This document shows positions 1 through 11,693 of a stretch of DNA of 64,000 nucleotides, piece by piece. This stretch comes from Deinandra increscens subsp. villosa (Eukaryota; Streptophyta; Magnoliopsida; Asterales; Asteraceae). The notes below the pieces were generated by a model that ran no database searches, was not told the origin of the DNA, and was given only the letters and a program-made list of their open reading frames with translations. The position numbers were made by a program, and so were the translations under genes. The stretch spans positions 9,686,871 to 9,750,870 of the forward strand of contig JBCNJP010000017.1 of NCBI GenBank assembly GCA_039602395.1, written 5' to 3'. The first letter of the stretch is position 1, and every line of letters starts with the position of its first letter.

Positions 1-102
1 ATAATACCAAAGTTCATTGATGAAGGATTTAGTCGATTTGTGACATTTAGAAAGCTGGACTTCCTCTTACAGAAACAAGGTGGTTGTAAAATTAGTCCTT
101 AA
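1..102 (+). other. Possible 3' end of a coding exon, unrecognised
   Basis: An open frame enters from the window edge and ends at TAA (100-102) after 33 codons, with an amino-acid mix that looks protein-like (it includes FIDEGFSRFVTFRKLDFLLQ). I do not recognise the family, and no domain can be called from so short a piece. It could be the last exon of a gene lying upstream, cargo of a Helitron, or chance. Nothing downstream to 2566 continues it. Confidence 0.22.
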
Positions 103-1850
103 TTGATGCTCACAGGGATATATATTGATTTTTTCAGAGTATTTATAAGCAAATTTGGTAGTATTTGATTTCCTCAGTAGAAACACTCAATATCAGTAAT
201 AACAGATCGGTGTTCTTCGAGCTTGTGTAGAGTTGTGCTTAAGGAAACCGTGTCAAAGGAACTTGACACGGACCTGGGTTATATTCTCAATCTGATGACA
301 AGTGTTTTTAAACTATTAGTTTCTATGTTTGCATGGTCATTTTCAACTTATTCTTTTCGAAAATATAGCTGGTGCAACTTTATAAAACGAGTGATTTTTC
401 TGTTACATATGTAGGCATCGGTTCAAAATTGGCAACAGATATCTCAAAGGTTCTTGTAGCCATGTCCACTGAAATCTCAAAGGTTCAACAATGGCAGCAG
501 AAATCTCAGAGGGCCAGATTTTTCTGTTCCCCTAAGGTGTAGAAGCCCTTTTTAGATGAAGGTACTTGAATTTCATTGCTAAATGTGTTTGAGTTACTAT
601 GTTGTAGTTTATACTGATTCATATCTTGACTTTCCTTGGTTTAAGAAGCATTACCAATGTTTTTGTTGGTAACTGATGGCAAAGGCGGGTTGGATAAGGA
701 TAAACGAGTGATTGTATATGTTCGTCAAATGGGTTGGGTTGGTTTGGCCACACACGCCAAAACGTTTTAGTTTAATATTTAATTTGCTCGAATATTTTTG
801 TTCGGATATCTCATGTTCCATTGGTTCGATTGAATTGTTTTTTGTTGATTTGGATAGGAATTGTCTCTCACTGTACTTAGGTAGATCAATTTTATCGGTA
901 TAAATGCAGTACAGATCAATTCTGATACATCAATAGTTTCTTTTTTTGGTGTGCTTAGCGTATGTGGAGAAGAATAAAGAACACACACTGTTTTTATTGA
1001 ATATTAATTCAAGTACAGATGTTACAAGCCATAATAATTTGATTAGCTAGGGAGCTAAGTTTATGTGAAATGCTAAGATTAGATCACCGTTTTTACCTTA
1101 TAGGAAATTCAATAAAGCATAACAGTGTTTCTTGATGTGTTTTTCTTATCGTTCTTTGCAGGGCGTGGAACCGTCACAAGGGCTCATATGGGTCCATGTG
1201 CTCCAGACATGGATGGACGGAACTAAGAGTCATTACAAAAATTGGCTTCTTTAAAGTTGTACGGCTTGCCTTCCTTTTGAGGTATCTTGAATTCATTATC
1301 TGTTATCTAAAAGTAAAGTATTAAGTTGAATATTTATAACTGGTTTGCTCTAATGAACTTGAATTGATATGATATTTGTATTCATGCAATAACATATTTA
1401 AATTTTCAAATTTTACCATCTTGGTTGAGATATCATATCATGTTAATTTAGATCGCATTTGGATTCTTCAATAGTTATATAATCAATAAGAATAAATTAA
1501 ACAGGTGGATGATAAGGTAATTTACATTTGCTGTCAAGAAAATTGGGGATTACATACAATTAGTTCTGCTAAAAGATTGAACTTTGTGGACAGTGGGGTG
1601 CAACTTTCTTAGGATCCTTTTGAGTTAAATTTTCAGTTTCCTCTAAAAGTTGTCAACCTGGCTCGGTCTTATATGATTAAATAAGTGTGGGAGTTTATAA
1701 ATACTCCATTTGTTTTAGTCTTTAGGCTTAGAGAATTCAGTTTTGTTTTGTTATCAGGCAGTGTTCTTACAATCTCACATAAATGCCAAAATAAACACTA
1801 TTTAAATTTTCAAAGTGAATAATTGTATACAAGTTGTACATGTTCAAATC
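103..1850. other. AT-rich intergenic stretch, no supported gene
   Basis: Only short open frames without family resemblance are present. At 419-520 a short phrase around atctcaaaggttc recurs three times in imperfect form. Around 1162-1250 there is a stretch following a splice-acceptor-like ttgcag, but I cannot assign any reading frame to a family. I see no RNA gene. Confidence 0.5.
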
Positions 1851-1889
1851 AAGACAAACCATCATACTTAGGACCTTTTTGTCCGAAAC

Positions 1890-2115
1890 TGTTCATTAAG
1901 CTTTTTAATTTAGTAGCCCTATTGTCTTATGGTGCCATCAAGCCTTTCAATTTAGTAGCCACTTACTTGCTTAACCAATTTTAAAGTCCGTTGCCATTAA
2001 GCTTTTTATTTTAGTAGCCAAATTAGGACAAACCATCATACTTGCATAACCATTTTTAAAGTTAGTTGCCCAAATAGGCTTATGGTGCCATTAAGCTTTT
2101 TAATTTTGTAGCCAC
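1890..2115 (+). repeat. Interspersed ~30-bp repeat (four units)
   Basis: The phrase gccattaagctttttaatt followed by tagtagcca appears four times with few changes, near 1894, 1932, 1990 and 2087. The spacers are unequal (about 38, 58 and 97 bp) and partly repeated themselves (aaccatcatacttg, ttttaaagt). It is a degenerate local duplication; no coding meaning is apparent. Confidence 0.6.
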
Positions 2116-2566
2116 ATTGTCTTAACAATAATTATGCTCTGCACCACTCATGAAATTTATAATTAAGATCTTTTATGTCATCTGAAATAGTATGTTTTGA
2201 GAGCCTAAAACAGTCACTGTATTTAGAATGTGGCCACAACACTCAATTTAGTTTTAAAAAAAATCAAGGTTAAAATTTTAAAATTAGTTGGCCTACATAT
2301 TCTAATGACATGACAATTGACTTTCAATAGTCAAACTGCCCACTTTTGAGAGTATGAATCAGAATTTTAAATGCTAATTATTTGTATATTCATGTTGTAT
2401 TTTTAAAAATGATTTTACAACCTGTTGGATTTTTGACCGTACACATTGTTCTTCATAGTCTTGATGAAAACCATGCTTTAGGATAATAGTTTCATGTTGT
2501 TTTCCTATTTGTCTGTCATTCTGTTTTTATTTTATTTTTAATTTTTAATGAGTTGATCAATAATAT

Positions 2567-2654
2567 AATAAGAAGCACATTGCCGGTAGATATGAAGCAC
2601 ACTTATGGGATAACAATTGCAAAAAAGAAGGCTGGAGCAGGAAGGGAAGACAAG
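2567..2654 (+). pseudogene. Decayed exon of an AP2-domain (ANT/AIL/BBM-like) transcription factor
   Basis: The frame reads GRYEAHLWDNNCKKEGWSRK then GRQ, a close match to the exon of plant euAP2/AINTEGUMENTA-like genes that begins at HRWTGRYEAHLWDN and ends at GRQ, where a conserved intron follows. A GT splice donor is present directly after the last base (2655-2656). The residues before GRY are altered (KKHIA instead of the usual RHRWT), so the exon's 5' edge has decayed or was cut off. The next expected exons (the very short VYLG exon and the YDKEEKAARAYDLAALKYW exon) are not found downstream. I therefore read it as a gene fragment, possibly cargo of the plus-strand Helitron whose 3' end lies at 4552. 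Confidence 0.75.
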
Positions 2655-4301
2655 GTTTAAAATTTGATACTAAAACAACACGATTGATAAATGTTCGACA
2701 TTTTACTTTTCTGTCATCTTTGACTACTTATAATTCTTACACTATTTTTATGTTTTTTTTTCTAGCTGGATTTACAACTTTGCTTTGTTTTATGTCGGTA
2801 AGCCTCAGTTCATAGAAGGTATTAATCATTTTAAATTGGGTCCAAATATTTCATTTAGAGGCATAACTGATCTATTGGACCTTGAATTGGACCATTTTGA
2901 CCCTGCATTTGAAGTAGTCACATTTAGAGATGGAGGTATGTAGAAGTCTACACACACACTTCATACACTAGAAATTTCTCTAATACTTTCTAATTTAGCA
3001 TTCTAATGCAGGTGCACCTTTTTACATCCACTTGAAGTAAGCATTTTCTGGCCATCTAGGATCCAAGCCATGGTTCAGGAACTGTTTTGCAGAAAATGTC
3101 TATTCATTTTTACACTAGACTTAAAGAGGTAGGCACAAAATAATATATGCTTTTAAGTTTGATGGTTGAACCAATGATCGAACTCTCACTGGACATACTT
3201 GTATGGCCTTTAAAATGGCCCACATCAATGACTTCACTTATTCTATCTACTGAAGGCACCACCACCTGTATGTCTTTTACACAAGCAACTTTTTTTTTCT
3301 TTTTTTCGATTTAGTGGGCCTATTCATGTTTTTATTCACGTGTTTTTATTAGTGACAAGTCATTGTTCTCAGACGTGCGCCACTGATGCAATGTGTTAAT
3401 TAATAATGAAATTGACGCAATTGCAAAACAAGGTATTTTAAGTTCCATCAAATTTAGTTTGTTAATATGAACGACATGGTTGTAAATCAGAACAATATTA
3501 ATTATATGGTAACGAAAATCATTTCCCGGTTCATATTGTTTTATTCCAATAAAATATTTTTTTAGCAGTCTACTACTCTACTGATGGCTAAGATGACTTT
3601 TAAAATATATCTTTAAAGTATTCTTTTAGGATGAACAAGTGGGTAAATGAATTATATTCTAAACTTGGATGTGGTCAAAGCTATTTTCTTCATAAAGTTG
3701 GAAACATACGGATTCATGTACACTTACGCATTTAAAGTAGTTCCATACTTCCAGACTAAAAAGTCATGTTGCAGAGACACCCATCAAACAAATCTACAGT
3801 TCGATCTTTTGATAAAAGTAATGGATAAAATTGTGTAATTTAGTGTCAAGTCAGGTCTTCAATTCTATTCTATTAGGGGGTCAACAAGGACCATGTGCTT
3901 TCTTTGTAGTTTACACATGTAAAGTTTACAAGTGCTATGATGGAAAACCGAATGCCCTAGAAGAAGAAGATGAAATGAATGCTTCATTTTAGCTCTTGGA
4001 TTACATGGGCTTTTGGATTACATGGGCTTGAAACCGATAATCTTAGATAAAATAAGTGAATAGAATCCTTTTATGAGTTGATACCCAAATCTATCAACAA
4101 ATCTAATCTTAGATAAAATAAATGAATAGAATCCTTTTATGAGTTGATACCCAAATCTATCAGCAAATCTACTTGTGGATTTTTAGTTCTAAATTAATAT
4201 GTTTTTGACTTATATTGTGTTCGGATATTTATTCTTAAATTACTATTTATGACCAGTTACGCAACATTATTCGAGTGTTCGTAATTATTTTATTGAGATT
4301 G
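2655..4301. other. AT-rich stretch with possible exon debris and a 66-bp tandem duplication
   Basis: At 2764-2800 and 2830-2937 there are short open stretches bounded by AG/GT dinucleotides; the second reads through ISFRGITDLLDLELDHFDP, which looks protein-like but is unrecognised. At 4039-4104 and 4105-4170 a 66-bp unit is tandemly duplicated with two visible differences, and just before it (about 3995-4029) a 17-bp phrase ttggattacatgggctt is doubled. No complete gene is supported. Confidence 0.45.
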
Positions 4302-4546
4302 AAAGGCTCATACGTAGGTAGTTGTAGACCTTATTGATGATATACAACAAAACATATCACGAGAGAATTGATAAACTAACAGAACACAAGTATCACATTG
4401 GTTGAATGTTGTTGTCGCCGCATCGCGCATGTTTACTATTATGCATAAACGAATATCACGTTGTAAATTGTTGCCGCCGCTAGATGCGTGAACATAAGAC
4501 AAATAACGCGCTACAAACCGTCACCCGTCGCAACGCGCGGGTATCC

Positions 4547-4552
<6 letters not shown>
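4302..4552 (+). mobile_element. Helitron 3' terminus (plus orientation)
   Basis: The segment ends in CTAG (4549-4552), preceded by a GC-rich hairpin with arms cccg (4524-4527) and cggg (4538-4541), the arrangement typical of Helitron 3' ends. The terminal ~40 bp resembles the ends at 4614 and 47876. The body upstream cannot be delimited: no TC 5' terminus was identified, and it may include the AP2 fragment at 2567-2654. The base after CTAG is A rather than the expected T, so the junction with the (AT)n tract may have slipped. Confidence 0.65.

Positions 4553-4613
<61 letters not shown>
4553..4613. repeat. (AT)n microsatellite between two Helitron 3' ends
   Basis: About 60 bp of uninterrupted AT repeat separates the plus-strand Helitron terminus at 4552 from the minus-strand Helitron terminus at 4614. 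Confidence 0.95.
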
Positions 4614-4614
<1 letters not shown>

Positions 4615-7600
4615 TAGTTGGGTATCCGCGCGTTGCGGCGGACGATAGTTTATAGCACATTAGTTGTTTTACTTTCGTATGTTATGCGTCGATGACAATT
4701 TACAACGCAATATTTTTTCTGTTAGCGCAATACGGCACAACGACAATTTATAGTGTGGTACAAGCACGTTTAGCGACATTGAAAATTCAGGAGCGGCTTA
4801 ACCATTTGAGAGGCCTGAGATGTAGTAAAAATTTGAGGCCCTCTTTTAATTTTTTCTTGAATTAGTACTCTCAATTTATATTTTTCATTGAGAAATCAGT
4901 AAGAAAGAAAAAAAATAAAAAATATGAACATGTCAAAGGAAAGGAACTGTGAAAAAAAAGCACAAAGCACTTCCTTGGATCAAAATATATAATGTCAAAA
5001 GAAAAAAAAATGTGAAAAGAATACAAAAGTTCCTTGGATCAAAATACATGTCAAAAGAAAAGAATACAAAAATGTTCAAGGGATTCAAACTTGCGACTAT
5101 ACAAAAAGGAAAGCATATTAGTCTTCACCACACTATTTCATCACACTTGCATATATTTCCAACAAATTGAGGCCCCAAAATAGTATCCTGATTATTCAAT
5201 TTTCTGTTAATTTTTTTTTTGAGAATTAAATGAGAAATTATAGTAAAAAAGAATGAAAATAAAACTAATCTATATTGATAAATGCATACATTTGCTCTTT
5301 TTTAGACAGAGTGCATCATAGTTGAAGAGACATAATTTCAAATTTAAATGACTTATAGTAAAAGTTTTAGCAGCTAAGCTCAAATCAAGAGCAATGAAGA
5401 GAAATCTCACGCATTAAAAGTCATATGTACACCATTGTTAGTTGTTGACTTGTAAAACACCATTCAAAGTTACTGATCTTTGTAAGGGGAAAATAAGATG
5501 GATGAATTATGCCCCCCAAAACTTCTAATTCATACCATACAACACTACATACACAATAAAAAGAAGATGGGAAAATAAGATAGGAAAATAAGATGGATGA
5601 ATTATGCCCCCCTAAGAAATTAGGGCCAAATCTCTGCTACCCTTTTCATTATTCACAAACTCCTTATGGTTGGCTGATTAACAACCTAACTACTATTAAC
5701 GAACTGTGTCACCCTAAATGTCATGAATTTCTTTGGATTTTCTTATATTATTTTGTGAACTTACCTTCAACTAAAGGTTCAATTTTCCATCATGTTGTTC
5801 AATAAATTAAAGATGTAATAACAAAATACTAAATCAATCATGCAAAATCATACTAATGATGAACCATAAATATTCTCATAAAGCATCTGAATCTTTATTT
5901 ATGTCCACTACACCATTTATATTGTAAAAGGACTTTCACAATTTCGTGTTCCTTTCGTAATTTCATAGCAATCAAATACTGCAATTACAAAATAAGCAGC
6001 GTGTATTCATCAATGAAAAAATAATATAAAATAGACGTGCTTCTAATGTAATTAGAAGCCAAATCTAACTACAAGAGATAATTCTCTTTGTCTAGGAAAC
6101 CAAAAAGAAAATATTAGAATTAGCAAAAGATGCACATGCATCTAACAACCCTTTGCTAATCTAAATGGGCATTTCATCGAACACCACATATGCGAAATCG
6201 GAAAATTAATTTCAACAGAAAATTAAACAAAGTACTTACTTAAATCAAAGGCAACCAAAAGTAGGTATGTAAGAAGAAATGCGGGTGCGAATTGCGAGTG
6301 GCTAAAGACACCATATATATACAGGTTATATGCGAAAAATAGGCTCTAGGCATTGATTGAAATCCAATTAAGTTTACTAATGGATTTAAACATGTTTATA
6401 TACTTAACTGCACCACTATAGTAAACCGAGATATGAAGGAACCAAATTCAACTTTACCTTAAAGCTGATGGCTTTGATATATTTGCTTCCATCTATTAGT
6501 TCTGTGACTTCTTTGGCTATTTTAACCGTAGTAAAGCTACCAAGTCTTATTTATGTTTACAATAGCCTCGTTACATGATGTTAAAGATGACTGATAATTT
6601 TGGTTCCTGTTTAATTTTTTTTGCACAACTCTCTAAACCATGTCTCTGGTTCTAAACATCTAATGTTGCAAATATAATGCATTTAATAATGGGAGGGGAG
6701 TGCATCTGTGGAAGTTTACTATTCTTTTAATTGACTTGTATTTATGGGATATGAATTGGCTTGTATTTAAATTAGTATTTGCAAGTTAGTTGGCAATTTT
6801 TTTCATGGATGGCGAGATCGATTTTCAGTTTTGGCAATTCCACAGATGTGGGTGTTTTTGTTTCTTATGATCATGAGATCTCTTTTAGAATGTTCCTGCA
6901 CTGTTTAGGAGCTATTAAAATTGGTAACCAAGTTGGAAAAAAAATTGTGTCTGGCTTAGTTGTTCTAAATAAAATTTTAGAAAAAAAATAAAAGGTAAGT
7001 CTGATGTCTAAATGGGTCATAAGCAATTTTACACTTAAAGTCTTGTAGTTATAAAGATACAAAGGTATATGAAAGTATTGTCTTAAATAAATGAAGTGAC
7101 ATAACAAAAATCATATTAGCTCCTTCATGTGAGAATCACATCCTCCAATACTCAAATCCGCTAAACTGTACCAAATTAAGGAATCAAGAAAAGCAAAACA
7201 TGAGGTATAATTAATTAATTTACAAAACATAATAGCAAAACCTGAGTGAGTCCGTGGTTGAAAAAATGATTGGATTCATCATTAACACTTTCATACCCAA
7301 TAACCTAGAGTTTTTTAAGTAACATGCAACAATTCAAACATGCATAGATTTGTGTGGCATACCTCACATACATATTAACATTTCAATGAAAATTACCTGA
7401 ATCGTTCTAAATAAAAACTAATAGTTGGACTGATGAAAGCCTCCATAGTCAATATTATATAAAAATCAATTTTAAACACTATATTCCTTCCTTGATAAGC
7501 CTACTTACAATTACCAACAAAGGAACAATGACTTCCATCAAATATGAAGTTACTATAACAAAGATGAATTGTATAAGAATAGGTTGCGTTGGAGATCAAT

Positions 7601-8773
7601 AATAACTTCGATCCAATATATGCTTTATTACTTTTTATACTATTTGAAACAAATTCATGACAAACAATCAATTGGGTTAAAAACTAAATTAGTTGTGCTT
7701 TGATTTTCATGTCAGATCTAAAAAAATATAAATTTGATTGTCATAAAACTAATCTGGCACTAAAGTCACAACCAAATGTCATGAAAATCTGATTTAGGAC
7801 AGCCCTGATGTCACAAGAACCATACATTTGAAGAAAACAAAGCAGAAGAAAACAAAATTAAAGAAGCAAACCTGGTTCAGTGATTTAATTGGTTGCGTAC
7901 CACTACAATAGCTTGAAGGTTGCGATTGAAATCCCCACTTGAAGGCGAGTTTCTACAACTCCAATCTAACTCATAGACCCTCAATTAAACATGTTTACAT
8001 GAACTTTTATCGATATCATTGAACATCAAATCGTAGTAAGGATTAAGAAATCAAATATGAGGTTGGAAAATGAAAAAAAAGGTAGAGAGAACATGTAACC
8101 TAACGCAACGTGAGGAGATGGTTGCGGGTGAGCCAAAAACACCCTAGCTCGTTATATATAGAGAATTTGTGAGAATAAAATTTAACAAATAGGTTCGTGA
8201 ATCAACCAAAGCTGGAACAATTCAGATATACCTAAACATCCCAAAATTGACAGGATAGTGAAAACTTTACCCTTCTCCGGTGAAGAAATTGCATCCGCTT
8301 CTACATTGTGACAATAGCCCTTGCATATTATTCATACTGAAAAATCAACCACATATAACCGATAAATATCACAATCATATGCATACACCAAAAATCATAT
8401 ACAACCACATGCAAATCGGAGATAATCAGTGAAATCAGAAGGATTCTTACCTCAAATCAGATTGTAAAACGAAATAGAGAGGAGCTGCCAATTTATAGAG
8501 TTCTCAAGCTTGATTTGGGTGCCAATTTGAATCCGTCTATCATCAATATCGCGGCCCAATCGAGGGAGAAAGACATTGATCATTACGGCTGAGGAAGGAG
8601 AAGAGGTGTAGAGCGGCGTTTCCCAAACCGAGGCCCAATCGAATCGAAGGAAAGAGAGCGACCGTAGTCACAATGACACGAATTGAATGGAGAAGGAGGT
8701 GGGTGGGGGAAGGCGTGCACGTAAAAACCCTGCTTAGACTGGTGGCGTTGCTTTTTATCCAGTTATTCTCGAA
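4614..8773 (-). mobile_element. Helitron copy A, minus strand, internally deleted and 5'-truncated
   Basis: This is an inverted, diverged copy of the Helitron at 42467-47876. Its 3' end is complete on the minus strand: CTAG at 4614-4617, followed on that strand by T, with the same GC-rich terminal hairpin. Homology runs to about 8773, where the minus-strand sequence stops matching, so the 5' TC end and about 160 bp are missing. Compared with copy B, about 1.2 kb (45780-46960) is deleted near 5500-5620, and at the junction a 30-bp phrase, ggaaaataagatggatgaat and onward, is duplicated. No Rep/helicase coding sequence is visible, so both copies are non-autonomous. The element includes a promoter-like block, on the minus strand at about 8440-8740, shared with copy B. 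Confidence 0.8.
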
Positions 8774-8818
8774 AAGTGCACGTAAAAACCCTGTTTAGAC
8801 TGGTGGCGTTGCTTTTAT
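8774..8818 (-). repeat. Duplicated Helitron-internal fragment at the truncation point
   Basis: About 40 bp (from cacgtaaaaaccctgtttag on) repeats sequence of copy A at about 8718-8757, placed directly after the truncation. It suggests template switching or an aberrant repair event at the broken end. Confidence 0.7.
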
Positions 8819-8853
8819 ATTTTTGGGTCGGTCCGAGAATGTCCCGGTGCTCA

Positions 8854-9290
8854 CCCCTATTGAAAATGAAATTAGTGAATTTGACTTTAATTATTTGTGT
8901 GGTCATACTACTTTGAAAAAAGTGCTTTATATTTCCTAAATGGTTTGTGGGTCTTTGATTGGACATTTTTGTATTCATTTATGTTGTGGCACTACTAATT
9001 ATGTTTTATAAGGTTAACACTCTCTGTTTGGTATGTGCTCATGTATATACATATTGTTAATTGGAGTAAACACTTTGATTATAAGATGATAGTAATTTGA
9101 CAAAATAATCACATTAATATTTATGACAAATAATTAGGCTATCTGTACTGATATGGGTGCATAATAAAAGAAAGTTGTGTCACCTAGGCAACTATTTTGG
9201 CAATCAATTATGGTGATAAAAGCAGGTAATTGTACTCGAGTGTAAGGGTGGAACGATAAATCTTATGGTTAGATCATTGTCTTATGTTTA
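8854..9290 (+). repeat. Segmental duplication, copy 1
   Basis: This stretch matches 11160-11610 in direct orientation over about 430 bp with many substitutions and small gaps. Shared landmarks include ttgactttaattatttgtgt, atggtttgtgggtcttt and tggtatgtgctcatgtatat. Helitron-derived DNA lies close to both copies (8774-8818 and 11641-11693). No coding sequence is apparent. Confidence 0.75.
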
Positions 9291-9475
9291 GATAATTGTG
9301 TCATATGCTTCGGCTCATTGTCTAGTATATATTCATTTGTGTTTTATGTTTTAACTCATTTCATGTTATTTTGTTATTGTTTTCTATATGTATAAATTTA
9401 TTATTATTTATTATTGTGTTTTACATTTTGAAATACATAATTGTGTTATTTTACAATTATGTTGTTCAAAATTAA

Positions 9476-9725
9476 TAGTTTTACAAAAACACAATGACCA
9501 ACAAAAAGACACAATGATGAGTAAATAGACACGATGACGAGCAAAAAGACACAATGACACACTATAATACCCTAAAAGCTGAAAAATGTAATTTTATTAA
9601 TTTGATATTTAGCAACACTGTACTCATTTTAAGGATAAAAACACTCTTTTTATGGTGTTTTTTTTAAAAGAATATCATATATAAGTTACAAATATTAAAA
9701 AAAAAGGGAAACATGATAAACAGTT
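9476..9725 (+). mobile_element. Partial foldback element (one arm)
   Basis: This segment resembles the right arm of the foldback element at 9869-10482: aacaatgac/acacaatga-rich repeats, then an AT-rich phrase with caacactgta, then atggtgt and gggaaac in the same order. It appears to be a broken second copy next to the complete one. Confidence 0.5.
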
Positions 9726-9868
9726 AACAAAAGTGGCAAAGACTAAAACACCACTCTATTTCAAATGAGAAGTTTGCTTTGCGTAAGAAGGATAAAAAAG
9801 ATTCTCATGCATTGGATCTTGACCTAATTAAAAAAAGAAATGAGGGGCAATTTGGTCTTAGTCATCTT

Positions 9869-10482
9869 TGTTGACTTTTAATTAAGTCCCCCCCCCCCCT
9901 TTTTTAACATTCATAACTTTAACATACGACATTACTTTTAAAAAAAACACCATAAAAATTAGCGTTTTTTAATATTTAAAACGCGTATAGTGTTGCTATA
10001 TATAAAATTAAAAAAAATTACCCTTTTGCTTTTTGACACAAAATGTTCAGATCTTTGTGTCATTGTGTGAAAATATTAAGATCATTGTGTCATTATGTCA
10101 AAATTATATATAGTGTTGCTGTATATAAAATTTAAAAAAACTACTCTTTCGGTTTTTGAAACAATATGACACAATGATCTAAATATGTTAACACAATATG
10201 AAATGATCTGAACATTTTTGACACAATATGACACAATAATCTGAACATTTTTTACACAATAACACAATGATCTGAACATCTTGACACAATTAGAGAATGA
10301 TCTAAATTTTTTGATACAATCGAAAGAGTAATTTTTTAATTTCATATATAACAACACTGTACGCGTTTTAAAGATAAAAAATGTTCATTTTTATGGTGTA
10401 TTTTTTTAAATAATGTCGTATCTAAAAGTTGTGAATGTTTAAAAGATGAGGGAAACTTAATAAAAAAAATCAAAAATGTCTT
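9869..10482. mobile_element. Foldback element with long inverted arms
   Basis: The left arm (about 9869-10110) and the right arm (about 10130-10482) are imperfect inverted repeats of each other. Matching blocks include the acattcataacttt/gttgtgaatgt pair, the cgacatta and caccataaaaat pairs, acgcgtatagtgttg against caacactgtacgcgt, and arrays of tgacacaatgatctgaac facing their complement. The region could form a hairpin of about 600 bp. It has no coding capacity worth naming, and exact ends and target duplication could not be fixed. Confidence 0.65.
10150..10325 (+). repeat. Degenerate ~25-bp tandem array in the foldback arm
   Basis: About six imperfect copies of tgacacaatgatctgaacat lie head to tail. 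The reverse complement of the same phrase occurs twice in the opposite arm (about 10035-10100). Confidence 0.7.
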
Positions 10483-11159
10483 TCCATCTTTTGTTTTCTT
10501 TTGTTTGTTATCTAACTCTACATAGGAAAACTTTAGGTCATATATTTTATCTAATTGAAGATCTAATGATTATGATTCATTATTATCATTTTTACTCAAA
10601 CCAAATTTCTCACAATAACCCCCCCCCCTTCCTCTCTCTCTTTCTTTTTCTCCACCCATTTAATTTCAACCATCAATTATATTTTAATAACAATTCTAAT
10701 AGCCTCAAATCCTTCTTAGCTTTCTTATATTAAACAAACTTATTAGAGCAAATTCTTCTTAAGAATATGAATTGGAAAAACAAATTGAATTGGGTTGAGT
10801 GGTTGAAAATATGTTCATGTATAAAAAGGTGGACCCAGAAGTATCTTTCTTTAAATTCCTGGTCTTGTAGGTGTTGTCGGTTCTATTAATTCGGTCTTTA
10901 GTATCTCCATTTGTGAATGAGGAGATCCGACGTCTGAATCCACCACTCATTATCTTCTGGGTAGGGTTAACAAGAAAGTCAAAGCAATCTCCTCAACCTA
11001 ACTACTTACTGGAGGGCAAGCATCAACAAATTACTTTCATTCATAGCGCGAGGAGAGAAGAAAGATCAAAAAGTCGAAACTTTCTAGATAGTCATTTGCT
11101 AACTAGTGGTGGTTTCATAAATCTTTGTTCTTATTTAAAAAACCTAATACAAGAACAAT
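10483..11159. other. Intergenic stretch, no supported gene
   Basis: It contains a C-homopolymer followed by a CT-rich run at about 10619-10650 and some open frames of up to about 100 codons that show no family resemblance or codon structure. Nothing else is recognised. Confidence 0.45.
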
Positions 11160-11610
11160 CATATGTATTGAAAATGAAGTGAGTGAATTTGACTTTAATT
11201 ATTTGTGTGACCATACTAATTTGAGAAAAGTGCATTATATATATTTCCTAGATGGTTTGTGGGTCTTTGTTTGGAGATTTTTCTATTGATTCATGTTGTG
11301 GCACTACTAATTTTGTTTTATAAGGTTAACACTCCATGTTTGGTATGTGCTCATGTATATACATACCGCTAATTGGAGTAAACACTTTGAATATAAGATC
11401 ACTGTAATTTGACAAAACAATCACATTAATATTTTTTTACAAATATTAGGGTGTATGTAGTGGTTTGAGTGTATGATAAAAAAAGTGGTGTCTATTGGCA
11501 ACTATTCTAAGAGTCTAATAATGGTGAAAAATATTTGTAGTGGTACTTGTGTGCAGGGTCAGAACTAGAAAATCTTACGTTCAGATCATTATGTCTTATG
11601 AAAATATTTG
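11160..11610 (+). repeat. Segmental duplication, copy 2
   Basis: Diverged direct copy of 8854-9290. Its position just before another Helitron-derived fragment (11641-11693) parallels copy 1. Confidence 0.75.
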
Positions 11611-11640
11611 CGTAACTTTTGACATGATGGTGATAAAAGC

Positions 11641-11693
11641 GACACGAATTGAATGGAGAAGGAGGTGGGTGGGGGAAGGCGTGCACGTAAAAA
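11641..11693 (-). mobile_element. Short Helitron-derived fragment
   Basis: About 50 bp (gacacgaattgaatggagaa through gcgtgcacgtaaaa) matches copy A at 8675-8728 and, inverted, copy B near 42665-42715. It is an isolated piece without ends. Confidence 0.75.

Noticed and set aside
6871..7107. Conserved 78-codon open frame also found at 44277-44513
   Set aside because: It is conserved only because both Helitron copies share that sequence; the codons show no protein-like pattern and the surrounding cargo is non-coding.
10150..10325. CRISPR-like array
   Set aside because: Units are degenerate, the spacers are not unique and the context is a plant foldback element.
10871..11182. 103-codon open frame
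   Set aside because: No family resemblance, no codon structure and no promoter context; its 3' part enters the non-coding segmental duplication.
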